Assembly (NCBI GenBank): GCA_009733715.1
Contig: WMKJ01000156.1
Span: 1-22,908, forward strand
DNA: 22,908 nt
Source of the DNA: Herpomyces periplanetae
Lineage: Eukaryota > Ascomycota > Laboulbeniomycetes > Herpomycetales > Herpomycetaceae
Reading direction: 5' to 3'
How positions within the stretch are numbered: position 1 is the stretch's first letter; every line of letters begins with the position of its first letter. Shown here piece after piece: positions 10,950-20,790 of this stretch. Below the pieces are notes generated by a model, which was not told the DNA's origin, searched no databases, and saw nothing but the letters and a program-made list of their open reading frames with translations. The translations under genes were made by a program, and so were the position numbers.

Positions 10950-12345
10950 ATTTATACGGAAGACAAAAAGCTATAAGCATAGTTGTTATTCAATAAAAGA
11001 AAACTTAAGAAAAACAGACTGACCACCAAAATCCTAGTTATTGTCAGGATATCTGACAATCTAAATATTCCAAGTGGCTTTGCCAAATCTACCTGATTCT
11101 TGCTTATATCAGTCATCTCCACGTGTAAATATCGTGAGATCACGAGCTTCGTCAACCGAATTTTCACGTCATTTTTGCAGTATTAACAAATTGAAAGACA
11201 ATAGAAACAAATTCTCTGATATTATCACGAATGCGCTTGATTACTCTAACACTCACTAAATGTGCGAACATTATATTTTCTCCTATTCTCTTTCAATTAA
11301 GGCATTAGGCATTAAAGCATGTTACAAAGTAAAGCCGCGTTTGGCATATTCTGATGTTTTATATTTTTGACTTACTGTCCCGAAGTGTGAATGATAGCTT
11401 TTTATTTTGTACTCGACATTTTTAATGTAGATAGTGCACAGATAGCTAGGCCAATATTGCATAGGTATCACTCTGGTCAAGAATATGCAAGCATCGGAGC
11501 TAGAGGCAATTTTTCCGGGCTGATATATGAATGTTCTAAGTGCACATCAGTTGGAAGCAGTTATCTATATACCTGATGGCATGCAGCAGCTTATTTTTAA
11601 ACCAAGGTGGCCGTAGCGAGCTAAGCCAATAGATGTGTAGCCTCTGAGTGGTTTTCGGCAGTAATCACTGTTTGGTAGAATGAGTTAATGCCCATGAGCC
11701 CAAAGCTTGTAACTTTTTACGCTCTTGCTTATCATTATAGCTTAATTTTTGACTGCCATTGCCGAATAATGCTTCCAGTTGGATTATATTATCATGTCCT
11801 TTAAATATTGGTCATACCACATCGTATATGTCATGAGTATTGTAGTTAGCAAAATTTTGGGATAATCAAATGACAATTATTTCACTTTCCGAAGTAACAA
11901 CTAGCGTATATATGTTTGCATATGCAAAGTCGTAATAAGCTTGTCTATCAAGCTGTGAATATAGATAGTAGTTGTCGTGTTTATCTCTAAAAGGTATAAT
12001 TTTATAAGTAGAACTACAAAGCGAAGATAAAGGGAACTTGGTTTCCCTAAGTTTTCGACCCTTAGTCCTATGTATTGAAAAGAGCGTTGATCTCTCTCAT
12101 GAATGGATATTAAGTGATCAATCTTATTCTTGTTAATTCTTTACTTTGCATTATTACTTTAACAAAATATTCTGTAAGTAATTTGAAGGATTGTTGTTTT
12201 TTTGAATTTGTAGTTTGAAAAGACAAACTTCTGTGTACTGTAATTAAACTACATTTATGTATTTACAATAACTTGCACTTTTTCATTAAAGAAAATTACG
12301 TTTAGCTGCAAGTTAAATTATATCATTAAATAACAAGAACTGAGC
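10950..12345 (-). mobile_element. I/R1-like LINE fragment C1 (RT and RNase H)
   Basis: This is a fragment of a non-LTR retrotransposon ORF2 read on the minus strand. From 5' to 3' of the element: a conserved LQL-like helix at about 12270-12320; RT motif A region near 12200-12230; the RT active-site stretch DFAYANIYTLVV at 11896-11931; a thumb stretch with KKLQALGSWAL near 11690-11725; a stretch with LPKTTQ at about 11640; and finally RNase H with YLHVEMTDISKNQ near 11085-11125, in an open frame at 10952-11167. The active site carries Asn where the LINE family has its first catalytic Asp (YADD). Several stops and frame changes interrupt the rest, so it is dead. It is 5' truncated, as is usual for LINEs, but also lacks a clear 3' tail, because gypsy B abuts it. 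It aligns with C2 and C3 over RT and with E over RNase H. Confidence 0.7.
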
Positions 12346-12544
12346 AAAAAGGATATACACAAATTTTAATAAAGGAATGGAGACTATTTTATAATAGATA
12401 GGACTATAAAGTGGGAAATCAAACCTAAGGAACAGTGTCTATCACAAGTAATACTACAAATAAGAGCTCAAAGCATTCAAAAGGAAGGAATATGATAACC
12501 AGTTAGAAGAAAAATAAAGGCATGATCGTGAGTTTCCATTAATA

Positions 12545-12990
12545 AATTGATTGGAACATCGAGTGATGTAATGACGTTTAAGAGGGCACCCCATCGTGAG
12601 TTGCCGATGTCAATGAAGTATGAACCCTTCTACCCGAATTTGTACTTGGAATAATGATTTTATCAATACGTTTTTTTGTTACATTCAACTGAAAGCGTGA
12701 TTATTCAGCTCGGATTGGTTTGGGATACCATTTGGTAAGGTCAGAGTATTTGGTGTTAAGGGTTTTAAATTTTAAAACTCAAAGCTTTTCAAATCACTCA
12801 ATGACTCGTAACAAGTGGTTTCTGTAGATTTTTATGGTTGCCAATAAAGCAATTTTGGGGAAAAATTCAAACTCTTTATATATGTTGAGCTGATGCTGAA
12901 TACACATCATTTTAAACCAGAATAAAATATCGTAAACGCTGGTAAAAATATTCACATTCCTGGGTTTAAAAAAACGTATTATTCATATAC
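12545..12990. repeat. LTR-like direct repeat, copy 1
   Basis: This aligns, gapped and diverged, with 14440-14850 in the same orientation. Anchors shared by both: gttgc..atgt at 12601-12613 and 14484-14495; attat..c followed by tttgg and a purine-rich stretch at 12702-12750 and 14527-14580; cttttcaaatcactcaa at 12785-12801 and 14619-14635; tatggttg at 12833-12840 against catggttg at 14677-14684. It lies about 435 bases beyond the end of integrase remnant J on the minus strand, where a 3' LTR would be expected. An LTR identity is inferred from position only; no clean terminal dinucleotides or target duplication were seen. Confidence 0.45.
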
Positions 12991-13424
12991 ATTAATCAAA
13001 TCACGTGCAAAATCAGGCACGTGACTGAAGATATTAATGAAAAAGATATTTAAAAAAGCTCAAGATATAATACTTAAAATAAACACAATAAGGAATAAAT
13101 ACATTTCCCTATTAAGTAATAAAATAGAAGCGCAAAACAATTATCAAAAATTCGAGTAAAATCCGGAGTAATCAAGACAAAAGTAATTATCCTGTGGACC
13201 CCAAATTGTAGGTGTGAACACTAAGACATACATGGAGGGTATCTATAAAATTTGTGCACAATCTGTTTTTGAAAAATTATAAATCTAGTGTTTTCCACAG
13301 ATTTTAATACTTTGTTATGTAAGTGACTCAGGTTAATAAAGGAATATTTAAATCCTAGCACGAAAAGGAGTGAAAACATCTTGTGGGAAAGAAGGGGAAG
13401 CGTAGATCAATGGAGGGCGCTAGT
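12991..13424. other. Unassigned stretch between J and LTR-like repeat
   Basis: No coding motif was recognised. It includes the inverted E-box pair at 13001-13024. By position it could be the 3' untranslated part of minus-strand remnant J. Confidence 0.35.
13001..13024. repeat. Inverted repeat with two CACGTG boxes
   Basis: TCACGTGC at 13001-13008 is perfectly mirrored by GCACGTGA at 13017-13024 with an 8-base spacer. Each arm holds the palindromic E-box CACGTG. It lies just past the LTR-like repeat. It might be a regulatory relic of the LTR or chance; no function can be claimed. Confidence 0.5.
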
Positions 13425-14085
13425 CTTCTTTAACTCATCGTTAGCTCTAGTCTGGAAATATCTCTTCTAGTCTCAATAAGGCTTTCTACTATTTTACCTT
13501 GAAGCTCTATATCTTGTGCGGTCGTCGCTAGCCATGTACGAATGATAGGGTTAAGATATCAATTTAGATCCTTTTTTCTTGCAATAGAATGGAAGACGAG
13601 AAAATATATCTTTCTGAATTACGGGACAGCCTAACACCAGTAAGAGATTGAGCAAGTAGAGGATGGCAAAATCGAAGATAAATAGACTACGAGATGCAAT
13701 AAGAACATGGTAATTGGAAGGATAACTGCACAACTATAAGAGTGGGTAGACTAGATACGATAAAGATAATTGTAGATAGGTAAAACGTTTAACTGGGGGA
13801 GTAATCACGATAATATATATTACTGAGAACCAATAAAAGCTGAAAGTATTAAAATGGAAAAAATCCAAAGAAATTCGATTTCTAGCTTGAGAAAAACAAG
13901 AAATTGTCCTCGTATAGTCGACATTTCGGGGATATGGCATCTTTGGACCAACCCATTCACTGCAAAATTTCTCTATGTTAGCTAGTAAAGAATGTCGTGT
14001 AAATGAGTGACGGTTTATTGAAGAAACACATCTCCCTTGTCTTTTTGGCCATAGTACTTCGGTGAAGGTTATGGAATCGAACAAA
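13425..14085 (-). mobile_element. Ty3/gypsy remnant J (integrase)
   Basis: The longest open stretch of the window, 116 codons on the minus strand at 13734-14084, reads as an integrase start. HSFTRHSLLANIEKF and WVGPKMPYP followed by DYTRTISCFSQARNR fit the histidine-cysteine zinc domain of gypsy integrases in order and spacing. After it, SLDFFHF and YIIVITPPVKRFTYLQ fit the start of the catalytic core. Further along the minus strand, GVRLSRNSERY near 13625-13660 and a 39-codon open stretch ending SLIETRRDISRLE near 13440-13480 fit later integrase parts. No RT or RNase H was found directly upstream on this strand. It is a fossil with several breaks. The alternative is an unrelated spurious frame; the zinc-domain spacing argues against that. 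Confidence 0.5.
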
Positions 14086-14439
14086 CTGTTCTATCAAATA
14101 CTAAATTTGATTCTGGTTCGAATATATGTTTGCATGGAGTCAATTTAATATAAACTGACAAAGCGCAGTTAGCATCTACCAGGAATCTGTAATGTATCGG
14201 TTGATTGGACAGGGAGAGCATTCCAACGAGCAACCTCAAATAACCACTGAATAGTTATATAGCAACCAGCATGTGTTTCCACGAGAATTCAGTGATTTAT
14301 TGCGGAAACTAGAAGACAGGGAATGAAATTGCCAAAGCGGTAGCATAGATGCAAAGTAATAGGCTACACTGTGCTTATTAACGCTCTGATTTATTGCAAT
14401 ATATGGGGATGTGTCCTTCTCGGGAGGGGTTTTTTGGGT
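14086..14439. other. Unassigned stretch
   Basis: I recognise no motif. A ggttcgaat run at 14116-14124 resembles a tRNA B box but has no A box or cloverleaf nearby. Confidence 0.35.
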
Positions 14440-14850
14440 TTAACTATTGAGTCAATGACACTGATTACGCTGCCGCATGTGTTGCTAATGTAGATACCAT
14501 ATAAAATTTCCATTTTGTCGGATTTTATTATCCTGGACCAAGAGGGGGCCCTTTGGATTAGCGGACACTAGTATTAAATGAATCATCTTACGTTGGGAAT
14601 TCGGGGTCCCCAAAGTGAGAAACAAAACTTTTCAAATCACTCAAATTTTTGTATGTAATTATTCGAGAACTATTTCATGGTTGATAACGGTGTATTTCAA
14701 GGTAAAAACTAAATTGTAATATGAGTAGGTATAAGCTTAAGAGCATAAAATTATTAACTATAAAACCAACGAAGTCTCAAGTTTCCAATGCTGAAAAAAA
14801 TATATTGTAGAAAAACGTATATTAAAACACATTCAAAACATAGAACGTAA
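14440..14850. repeat. LTR-like direct repeat, copy 2
   Basis: This is the partner of 12545-12990, in the same orientation, sharing the anchor cttttcaaatcactcaa and flanking gapped similarity. It lies about 290 bases beyond the end of the minus-strand pol of remnant F, at the position of a 3' LTR. Divergence from the partner is high, so if these are LTRs they are old. An LTR assignment is inferred. Confidence 0.45.
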
Positions 14851-15139
14851 ACTTAGATGTATTAAAATTATTATATCTAACTAGGCCCATTACCAAAAAC
14901 AAATTGGATACAGAGGAGAGAAAATAAGAGCAAATCATAATATTTGCTATTTAATAAATTTAGTAAAGCTGTAAAACAAGTATCACGAGATATACCCACG
15001 AAATAGAAAAGCTTTTCATTTTCTCTAAAATTTTGTGTGCATGTTCTATAACACCTTTAGAGTGTGCCCACAAATTATGGGAGTAACAAGATTTCACAGT
15101 AATGCAGAAAAATAATTTTATTGTACTTTTTTTACTATT

Positions 15140-17625
15140 AACTCATCTTTGATAAGTCCACTTTGTGTGCATGGGTAGAAATATTAGCTGTTATTTGGAA
15201 GGGATTGAGTTTCTTAAATTTTTAATTGGGAGAAGGATATTTTGACATTAGATTTCTTGTGTTAATCCAGAGCTTGTCGTTTATTAGGAATACTGTAAGT
15301 CATGCGATTCTAATTACCTCATTTTTATCATGACTTGTTCCCAAGTGATCTGTGAGCCGACGAAACACTCTAAATCTTCTAGTTTGATACTCACAAATTA
15401 ATTATCTCCAATGGTGGTTGCCCTTGGAATAGTAAGAAGCTCCAATTGGGAGTGGTAGTTATAACGGCAGAACAAAGGTATCAATTTGGTTGTATGCGAA
15501 ATTGTGTTACTAAACACGAATTCGACAAAGGAAAGGAGATCAGCTTAATAAGCTTAGTTTTTCGAGTAACCAACACGGAGGTTCTTCTCTAGCGATGTAT
15601 TTGTTTTCTCTATCCGACTATAGGTCTGCAGATGGAAGTAAGTACTGAAGCGATGGAATATTCCAGTCAAAGAACGGAAATTTTGGGAAATCGGGTTTAA
15701 TAACACGGTGCCTCAATTAGAGATTAATGTTGCATGCATGACATGTAGGTAGAAAATATAATCCTTAATAAGCATGGATTCGCTTTGCGTATCGATGGAG
15801 GATGTGCATTATATTAAGTATCCCATCTTGGTAAGTTGATCGAAATTTACAAAAACAACATTGGAGCGTTGGGATGGGGAAGATCGACAATGAGGTCCGT
15901 AGAGACTGATTCCAACTGCATTTGAAGGACCTTGAGCCACTTAAAAAGCATTAGAAGGCGCGACGGGAGGACTTGGATTTTTGGAATATAACAAAACTGC
16001 AAATATGCCGGAATATATCCAAGAAAAGACTGTTCCACAAATAGTCCTTAGCCGCGAGCTTAAAGGTAGCAACTTGACTAAGATGGCCAATTGTTATGGG
16101 TTCATAACGATTCCGGATGAAAATTTTCTGGAATTCGCCATTGTCTATAGCTTAGAGGAGGACGTTTACAGACTAGAGATCATTGTACTTGCAAATCGTA
16201 GGATTAGTATCTGTTTTACGACAAAACCTGTCCGTCAAGGCTCATGAGTCGCTTTCAAGATATATTCCAGAATACTGGAATGGAAGGGTGAATCCAGTTT
16301 ACAAATGATATTTCTTGGGTTTATTATTTGAAGGAATTCAGGCTTGCTACATGCGCTATCATTAACTTCAAAACGCTTTGTCAAAATGTCAGCTCGCTCA
16401 ACTCCACCTACCATTTACCCTATCGTCTATTCAATGTACGTTTAGGCGGCAGAACAACTAGGTTGCTATGATCGGTGATAATTACAACCAGATTAACAAT
16501 TGAGACTACAAGTGGGAATGCCACACCTAAATAGAAAGCGGCAAGTAACTTTTTATTACCGGGGGAATAGCTCCATTCGGGGGATGACATCCATTAGAAC
16601 ATAAAATCAATGGGGTAGAAGAGCCATTTACCATTCAAACTCGGATGTCATTGAAATACAATGTACGATATGATGCTATTAGACAAATCCATCTCCAGAA
16701 CTGTATCCAACGTAAGGTTAAAGTATTTGAGAATTATCTTAGGGCAAAAAGTGGCTTGCAGCTCTAATACCAAAACTTACTAGACGTCGTTCTTGACCGA
16801 GTTGGACAGCGGCTGGAATTAGTAGATTTACTCTTTGATAAGCCAGCGGTAAAAGTTTAAAAGTCCTAAATTAAATTATAATTGCTTTACCAACCAGGGT
16901 AGTTGCCAGCACGAAAACATTTCTGCCTTTTAGTCTTCCATTGGATTACAGCTTGAATGGGTGATGAATTCGTAGAAAAAGGATTTGTACGCTTTAAATT
17001 GACATTTTCACATTTGCGTACAAGACCGGCTGCGATGGGTTGCTCCTGTAGATGCCTAATGTGGAAAGTATGCTTGGAAACATCCTTCAAGAGTTTATAA
17101 ATGCTGTCCAAGTTGATAGTGACAAAAAGATCAAGTAACCAAAAACATCATTTACAAATTGTTGGCAAGCTGCTGGGGCGTTGAAAAGATAAAAAGGCAT
17201 CACTAGGTATTCATAAAAGCCGTATCAAATGTAGAAAGCCATATTTTACGCGTAGCCTTCTCATATCCGGAACAATTTACAAGTCACACGAAAGTTTATC
17301 TTTGTAAAGATTTTGGGGATGGAAGATGTTGCCTGAAAACTCATTTACGAATGGAAGATACTCGTTTTTCACTTTAACGGCATTCAACTCGATAATTCAC
17401 ACAAAAACGGAGGCTAACATCAGATTTCTTTACAAAGAATAAGCAGAATGATGTAGGAGACTAAAAGGGCTAAATGAACCATTTTATATCATCATTAAAT
17501 TAATAGCAGAGGGCACAGAACTTACGGTTTTACATCGGATACATCGTACCAAAGAGATTGGTTCAATCTGGAAGAAGACCGTGATACTTCGTACCACAGA
17601 GTAAGGTAACTACTGGTATACTATA
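15140..17625 (-). mobile_element. Ty3/gypsy (sushi/chromovirus-like) remnant F, pol
   Basis: This is the clearest element of the window. Read on the minus strand from 17625 down: a linker with LFGTMYPM near 17545-17570; RT with SLRFCVNYR (17395-17425), ELNAVKVKNEYLPFVNEF (17340-17395), FTKI (about 17310), YEYLVMPF (17191-17216) and NAPAACQQFVNDVF (17145-17185); then HTFHIRHLQEQ (about 17050-17085). RNase H has LEMDLSNSII near 16675-16705, LLAAF near 16535 and ITDHSNL with LNRR near 16425-16485. Integrase has QKSKSSRRAF near 15950-15985, SVSTDLIVDLP at 15870-15905, LTKMGY at about 15820, FHLQTYSRIEKTNT at 15598-15639, and LLSFVEFVFSN with YNYHSQLE at 15430-15550. A tail with LNPFQITANISTHAHKVDL lies at 15160-15230. 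It is the same family as A, inverted. It is fossil with many breaks; gag was not found upstream, where LINE copies sit. Confidence 0.88.
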
Positions 17626-17739
17626 ATGTTTTGTTATATTGACTGTCGTTTAAAACTAATCGAAATAGCTTCTAATTAACGCTCATCGAACCTTCTGCGT
17701 TGATGGTACAAATTTCAGAGCATGCACACCCCTCGTTAA

Positions 17740-18805
17740 GTGGAAGCTAACTAGGGAGTGAGCCTATATAGTACCAGTATTAGTCCATTACAAAGTAATG
17801 TCACGATCAGCGTAATTTGCCGTTATTATTTTCTTCGCCTTGCTTTGTCAGCTATGATTAATAGCTTTTCGCATATAGTTATATGACTTCGTATAGTACA
17901 TATATAGCAGGAACTATGTACTATGCATCTATGTGAGAGCTAATTTACGAGCTGGCCTATGAAGTACTAGTATCATTTCTGTCGAGGATATGCAAGCATT
18001 GTCACTGGAGTGTTACATGGAAGGAGTCCAAGTGCCCGCCATCTAGAACAGATATTTTCAAGATGGTTATGCTAAGTTTATACCCAGGGCAAAGGATGGG
18101 TAGTCTCTTGGCAGCTGCAGGTAGAACTTGCTAATTTCCTGGTAGCTTTGTGAGCTAAGCGTCAACCGTCTTGGCTGAATTTCAGATTGTCGTCACCGGA
18201 CAGGGCATCCAGTTAGATTATGTTGTTATTGCTTCTGAATGTTGCGCAAACTACACCAAATGTGTTACAAGTATCAGAGTTAGCAATGCTTGAGGACAAT
18301 CGCATCACAATTATCCCGCATTTTAAGATAGCGACAAGGACAATTAGGTTGTTTGCATATGCAAAGTCGGTGCAGTCCTTGCTGTTTAGTCAAATCTACA
18401 GTTATTAGTTGATAGGTTAATATTGAAGAATGCGAAGCAGCTCAGGCTAGGAATACGAAGCAGAGACTTAGTGAATTAAGGACTTGGTCGAGTACTTCAC
18501 CTCGTTGCTTTAGTGATTTAAGTAGCCTGAATCCCCTCAATTTTTGAGCGTTTGGGAACCAATCTTGTTTTACACGTTCTACCAATAAGTTACTTTGTTT
18601 ACATATAGCTACTTTAGCTAGCCTACCTTTTGTCTTCTGTCTGGCGGGTGTTTGGATAATTTTCGACCTTGATTTGCTCTAGTCGAGTAAAACAAATAAT
18701 CTAAATTTGTAGTTGTAGCTACACTTGCATATTTATATTTTCTTTTGCTTTTTTCTACCACGTAAACTATGCAAAGTTGCAAAGAAGATGGTAATTTAGT
18801 ATTGC
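17740..18805 (-). mobile_element. I/R1-like LINE fragment C2 (RT)
   Basis: This is minus-strand ORF2 of the same LINE group as C1 and C3. In element order: LQLCIVYVVEKS at about 18760-18800 (helix before RT motif A); LFVLLD at 18680-18700 (motif A, the first catalytic Asp retained); the active-site stretch DFAYANNLIVLVAIL at 18324-18368; WCSLRN at about 18245-18265; a stretch with AHKATRKLAS at 18120-18160; and MLAY at 17986-18000. Both catalytic Asp codons of the YADD motif read Asn (AAC AAC). The 3' part, to about 17740, still matches the C1 region near 11340-11420. It contains several stops and frame shifts, so it is dead. Its 5' end touches the 3' end of C3 within a few bases, giving a head-to-tail pair. 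Confidence 0.7.
17893..17924. repeat. Perfect inverted repeat, 10-base arms
   Basis: ATAGTACATA at 17893-17902 and TATGTACTAT at 17915-17924 are exact reverse complements around a 12-base spacer. It sits in the 3' part of LINE fragment C2 and has no counterpart in C1. AT-rich arms make chance possible. Confidence 0.55.
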
Positions 18806-18807
18806 TG

Positions 18808-19890
18808 AAGATATGCAAGCATTGAAGCATGAAACGCAGTCATCAGGACAACATTTGAACAGTGTTTAAACATTAACCATTTCAAAGCAGTTTGCTTTGA
18901 CATTGATTTGGCAAAGTGTAAGGTGAGGGATGGTAAATATCCACGTGTATTTTGGTAAAAGGCACTGGTTGGTGATAACTGTTACTTCCCATGAGTCCAA
19001 AGCAGGTTTCTTTGTGTTCATCGTTAGTCATCATGGTTTGAATTTAGATTGCCAATACTGGTTAATACTTTCAGTAATGCTATGTCGTCATAGCATCTAA
19101 ATAATACTTAACCTACATCGGGTGTGCTACAAATATCGCATTTAGCATTTTCTGGGATAGTCAGACGATGTATATTTTGCCTTCTAAGATAACGACAAGG
19201 GAAATTATGAAGTTCCAATGTGCAAAGTCATGATAGCCTTATCTATCAAGCTGTTACTATAGATAGTAGTCATTGACCTTATCTTGATGGAGATGAAGTG
19301 TTTAAGACTAAACGCACAGAGGAAATAGGCAAGTAAAGGTTTCACTAAATTTGCCTTATATTTTTTGTTCTTAAACGAGCCCTGATCTTTTTTTTAAAAA
19401 AATACTGGGAGCCAACTTTGTTCTTCTCAATCTTATAACTTTATTTTCTTAATGAATATAATTTATACATAACTAGTAATATTTAGTTGAAATTCCTTTT
19501 TTCTTGTATCAAGTCTACTTAGTAATATCCTCCTGTACCATTGCTGGAGAATTATCGTCCTATACCTATACTGGCCGAATAAAACAAACGGGTTTATTTT
19601 ATAGTTGTATCTATATTTAGTTACAATGTCTTGTTCATGGTTCTTTCAAGTAAACTACTTCAAGCTGCAAGGTATTGCGTAATATGATTATCTTTAAATT
19701 ACTCGAATGCTAGTGGACCAGACAGCAGCCCAAGGCTTTTCCTTCCCCTACAAGACCGATGTTACCATCTCCCAAATTAAAGTTCCAAGAAAACATTACA
19801 ACTGTATTATAGAATTGTCGAAGCCTTTGACATCTGCCATGGGCATACCTTTTTTAATTCTGCAGCATTCTTGCACCTAATACTCTGATT
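18808..19890 (-). mobile_element. I/R1-like LINE fragment C3 (RT)
   Basis: This is the copy reaching furthest 5' among the RT fragments. In element order on the minus strand: ADVKGFDNSIIQL at about 19800-19840, fitting the stretch before RT motif A where R1/I elements carry a PISL motif; LQLEVVYLKEP at 19645-19675; PFVLFGQY at 19570-19592 (motif A); the active-site stretch DFAHWNFIISLVVILEGK at 19176-19229; LSQKMLNAIFVAHP near 19115-19155; and the end near 18810-18825 with the same atatgcaagcat run (plus strand) seen in C1 and C2. The active site again carries Asn where the first Asp belongs. Several stops and frame changes are present, so it is dead. It abuts C2 directly. A reader should treat C2 and C3 as either an ancient tandem duplication or two nested truncated insertions. 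Confidence 0.72.
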
Positions 19891-20149
19891 CATAGACGTT
19901 CCACGGTAATTGCAAAAAGTCTAAATACTTTCTTGTAAAAATAATTTTATAAATATTCTAAAGATACACTATTGTATTATGTCCATAAAAAATTACGTAC
20001 CCCATCACATTACGACGGGAGAATGATTTTATTGCGTTGGTTCATGTAACTATGCGGAAGATATTCCCAAAACTAGAATCTAAAAAGGTGCATGGAAAAC
20101 CTTGCTTTTGCTTTCAACAAGCCCATCTTAAAAAAATTACTTCAAATTG
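19891..20149. other. Unassigned junction between C3 and remnant D
   Basis: No motif was recognised. It may hold the diverged start of the gag of D or the upstream part of C3. Confidence 0.35.
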
Positions 20150-20790
20150 ATTTCAAAAATCTCTGAAGATTGAGGCCTGTGAACACTGCGCCAGATTTTG
20201 ATGTACACTGGTCATGTGAATGTAGGAAGACCACCAGGCCATTATCTTCCAGCTAGGAAACAGTCCAAAAATTAGCTTTCAAGAGGCTTTCGCTAATAAA
20301 GAACTCTACCAATCATTGTTAAAAGAGTCCGCTAATTTTTGTATACGTATTGACAATATGAAACATGCATTTGCAAGGAGCTTTCACTCGATGAGGCAGA
20401 TACTTGAGAACCCTGGCCATTTAAGAATATCTAAAGCTTACTTCATCAAAACTTATAAATTTGCATAAAATAAAATTTCAACAAAAAAAATTTATTGGGC
20501 CAATAATGAACTGTTTTTTCTCTGCAAAAAGACATATCAATGGAGTTTGCATTAAAAGGCTTACTAGATACCCGCTGAAAGCAATAAATAATTTTCAAGA
20601 AACGTAGACTTATAACTATGATACCAAAAGTGAAAAGTAAAAATTGAAAAAAAATATTTAAAGCATTTTGTTTAGTCCGTAAATAAAGTTGGGGAATATA
20701 CCCATTTGCGATGTTAAAGTAGATTCAGAGTCCTCCAAATATAAGCTTTACAAAATCATTTCAATTCCCTTAGCCTTCCTTGTATGTTTA
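20150..20790 (+). mobile_element. Ty3/gypsy remnant D (gag, zinc knuckle, protease)
   Basis: Three pieces are in order. Gag: FQEAFANKELYQ and then SLLKESANFCIRIDNM at about 20277-20366; the wording NFCIRIDN is characteristic of sushi-like gag, and the nucleotide match to remnant A at 3758-3787 is direct. Zinc-knuckle-like stretch: CFFSAKRHINGVC at 20512-20550. Protease active-site region: KVDSESSKYKLYKI at 20716-20757. Spacing between the three fits the family. No RT was found downstream, so this is a gag-side fragment on the plus strand, opposite to F. It is old and broken; about half a dozen or more breaks would be a fair guess. Confidence 0.6.

Noticed and set aside
14116-14124. ggttcgaat, resembling a tRNA or SINE B box
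   Set aside because: There is no A box at the right distance and no cloverleaf, so neither a tRNA gene nor a tRNA-derived SINE is supported.
15981-16247. Plus-strand open frame of 88 codons, considered as a small gene
   Set aside because: It is antisense to the integrase and upstream linker of remnant F, whose minus-strand motifs are clear.
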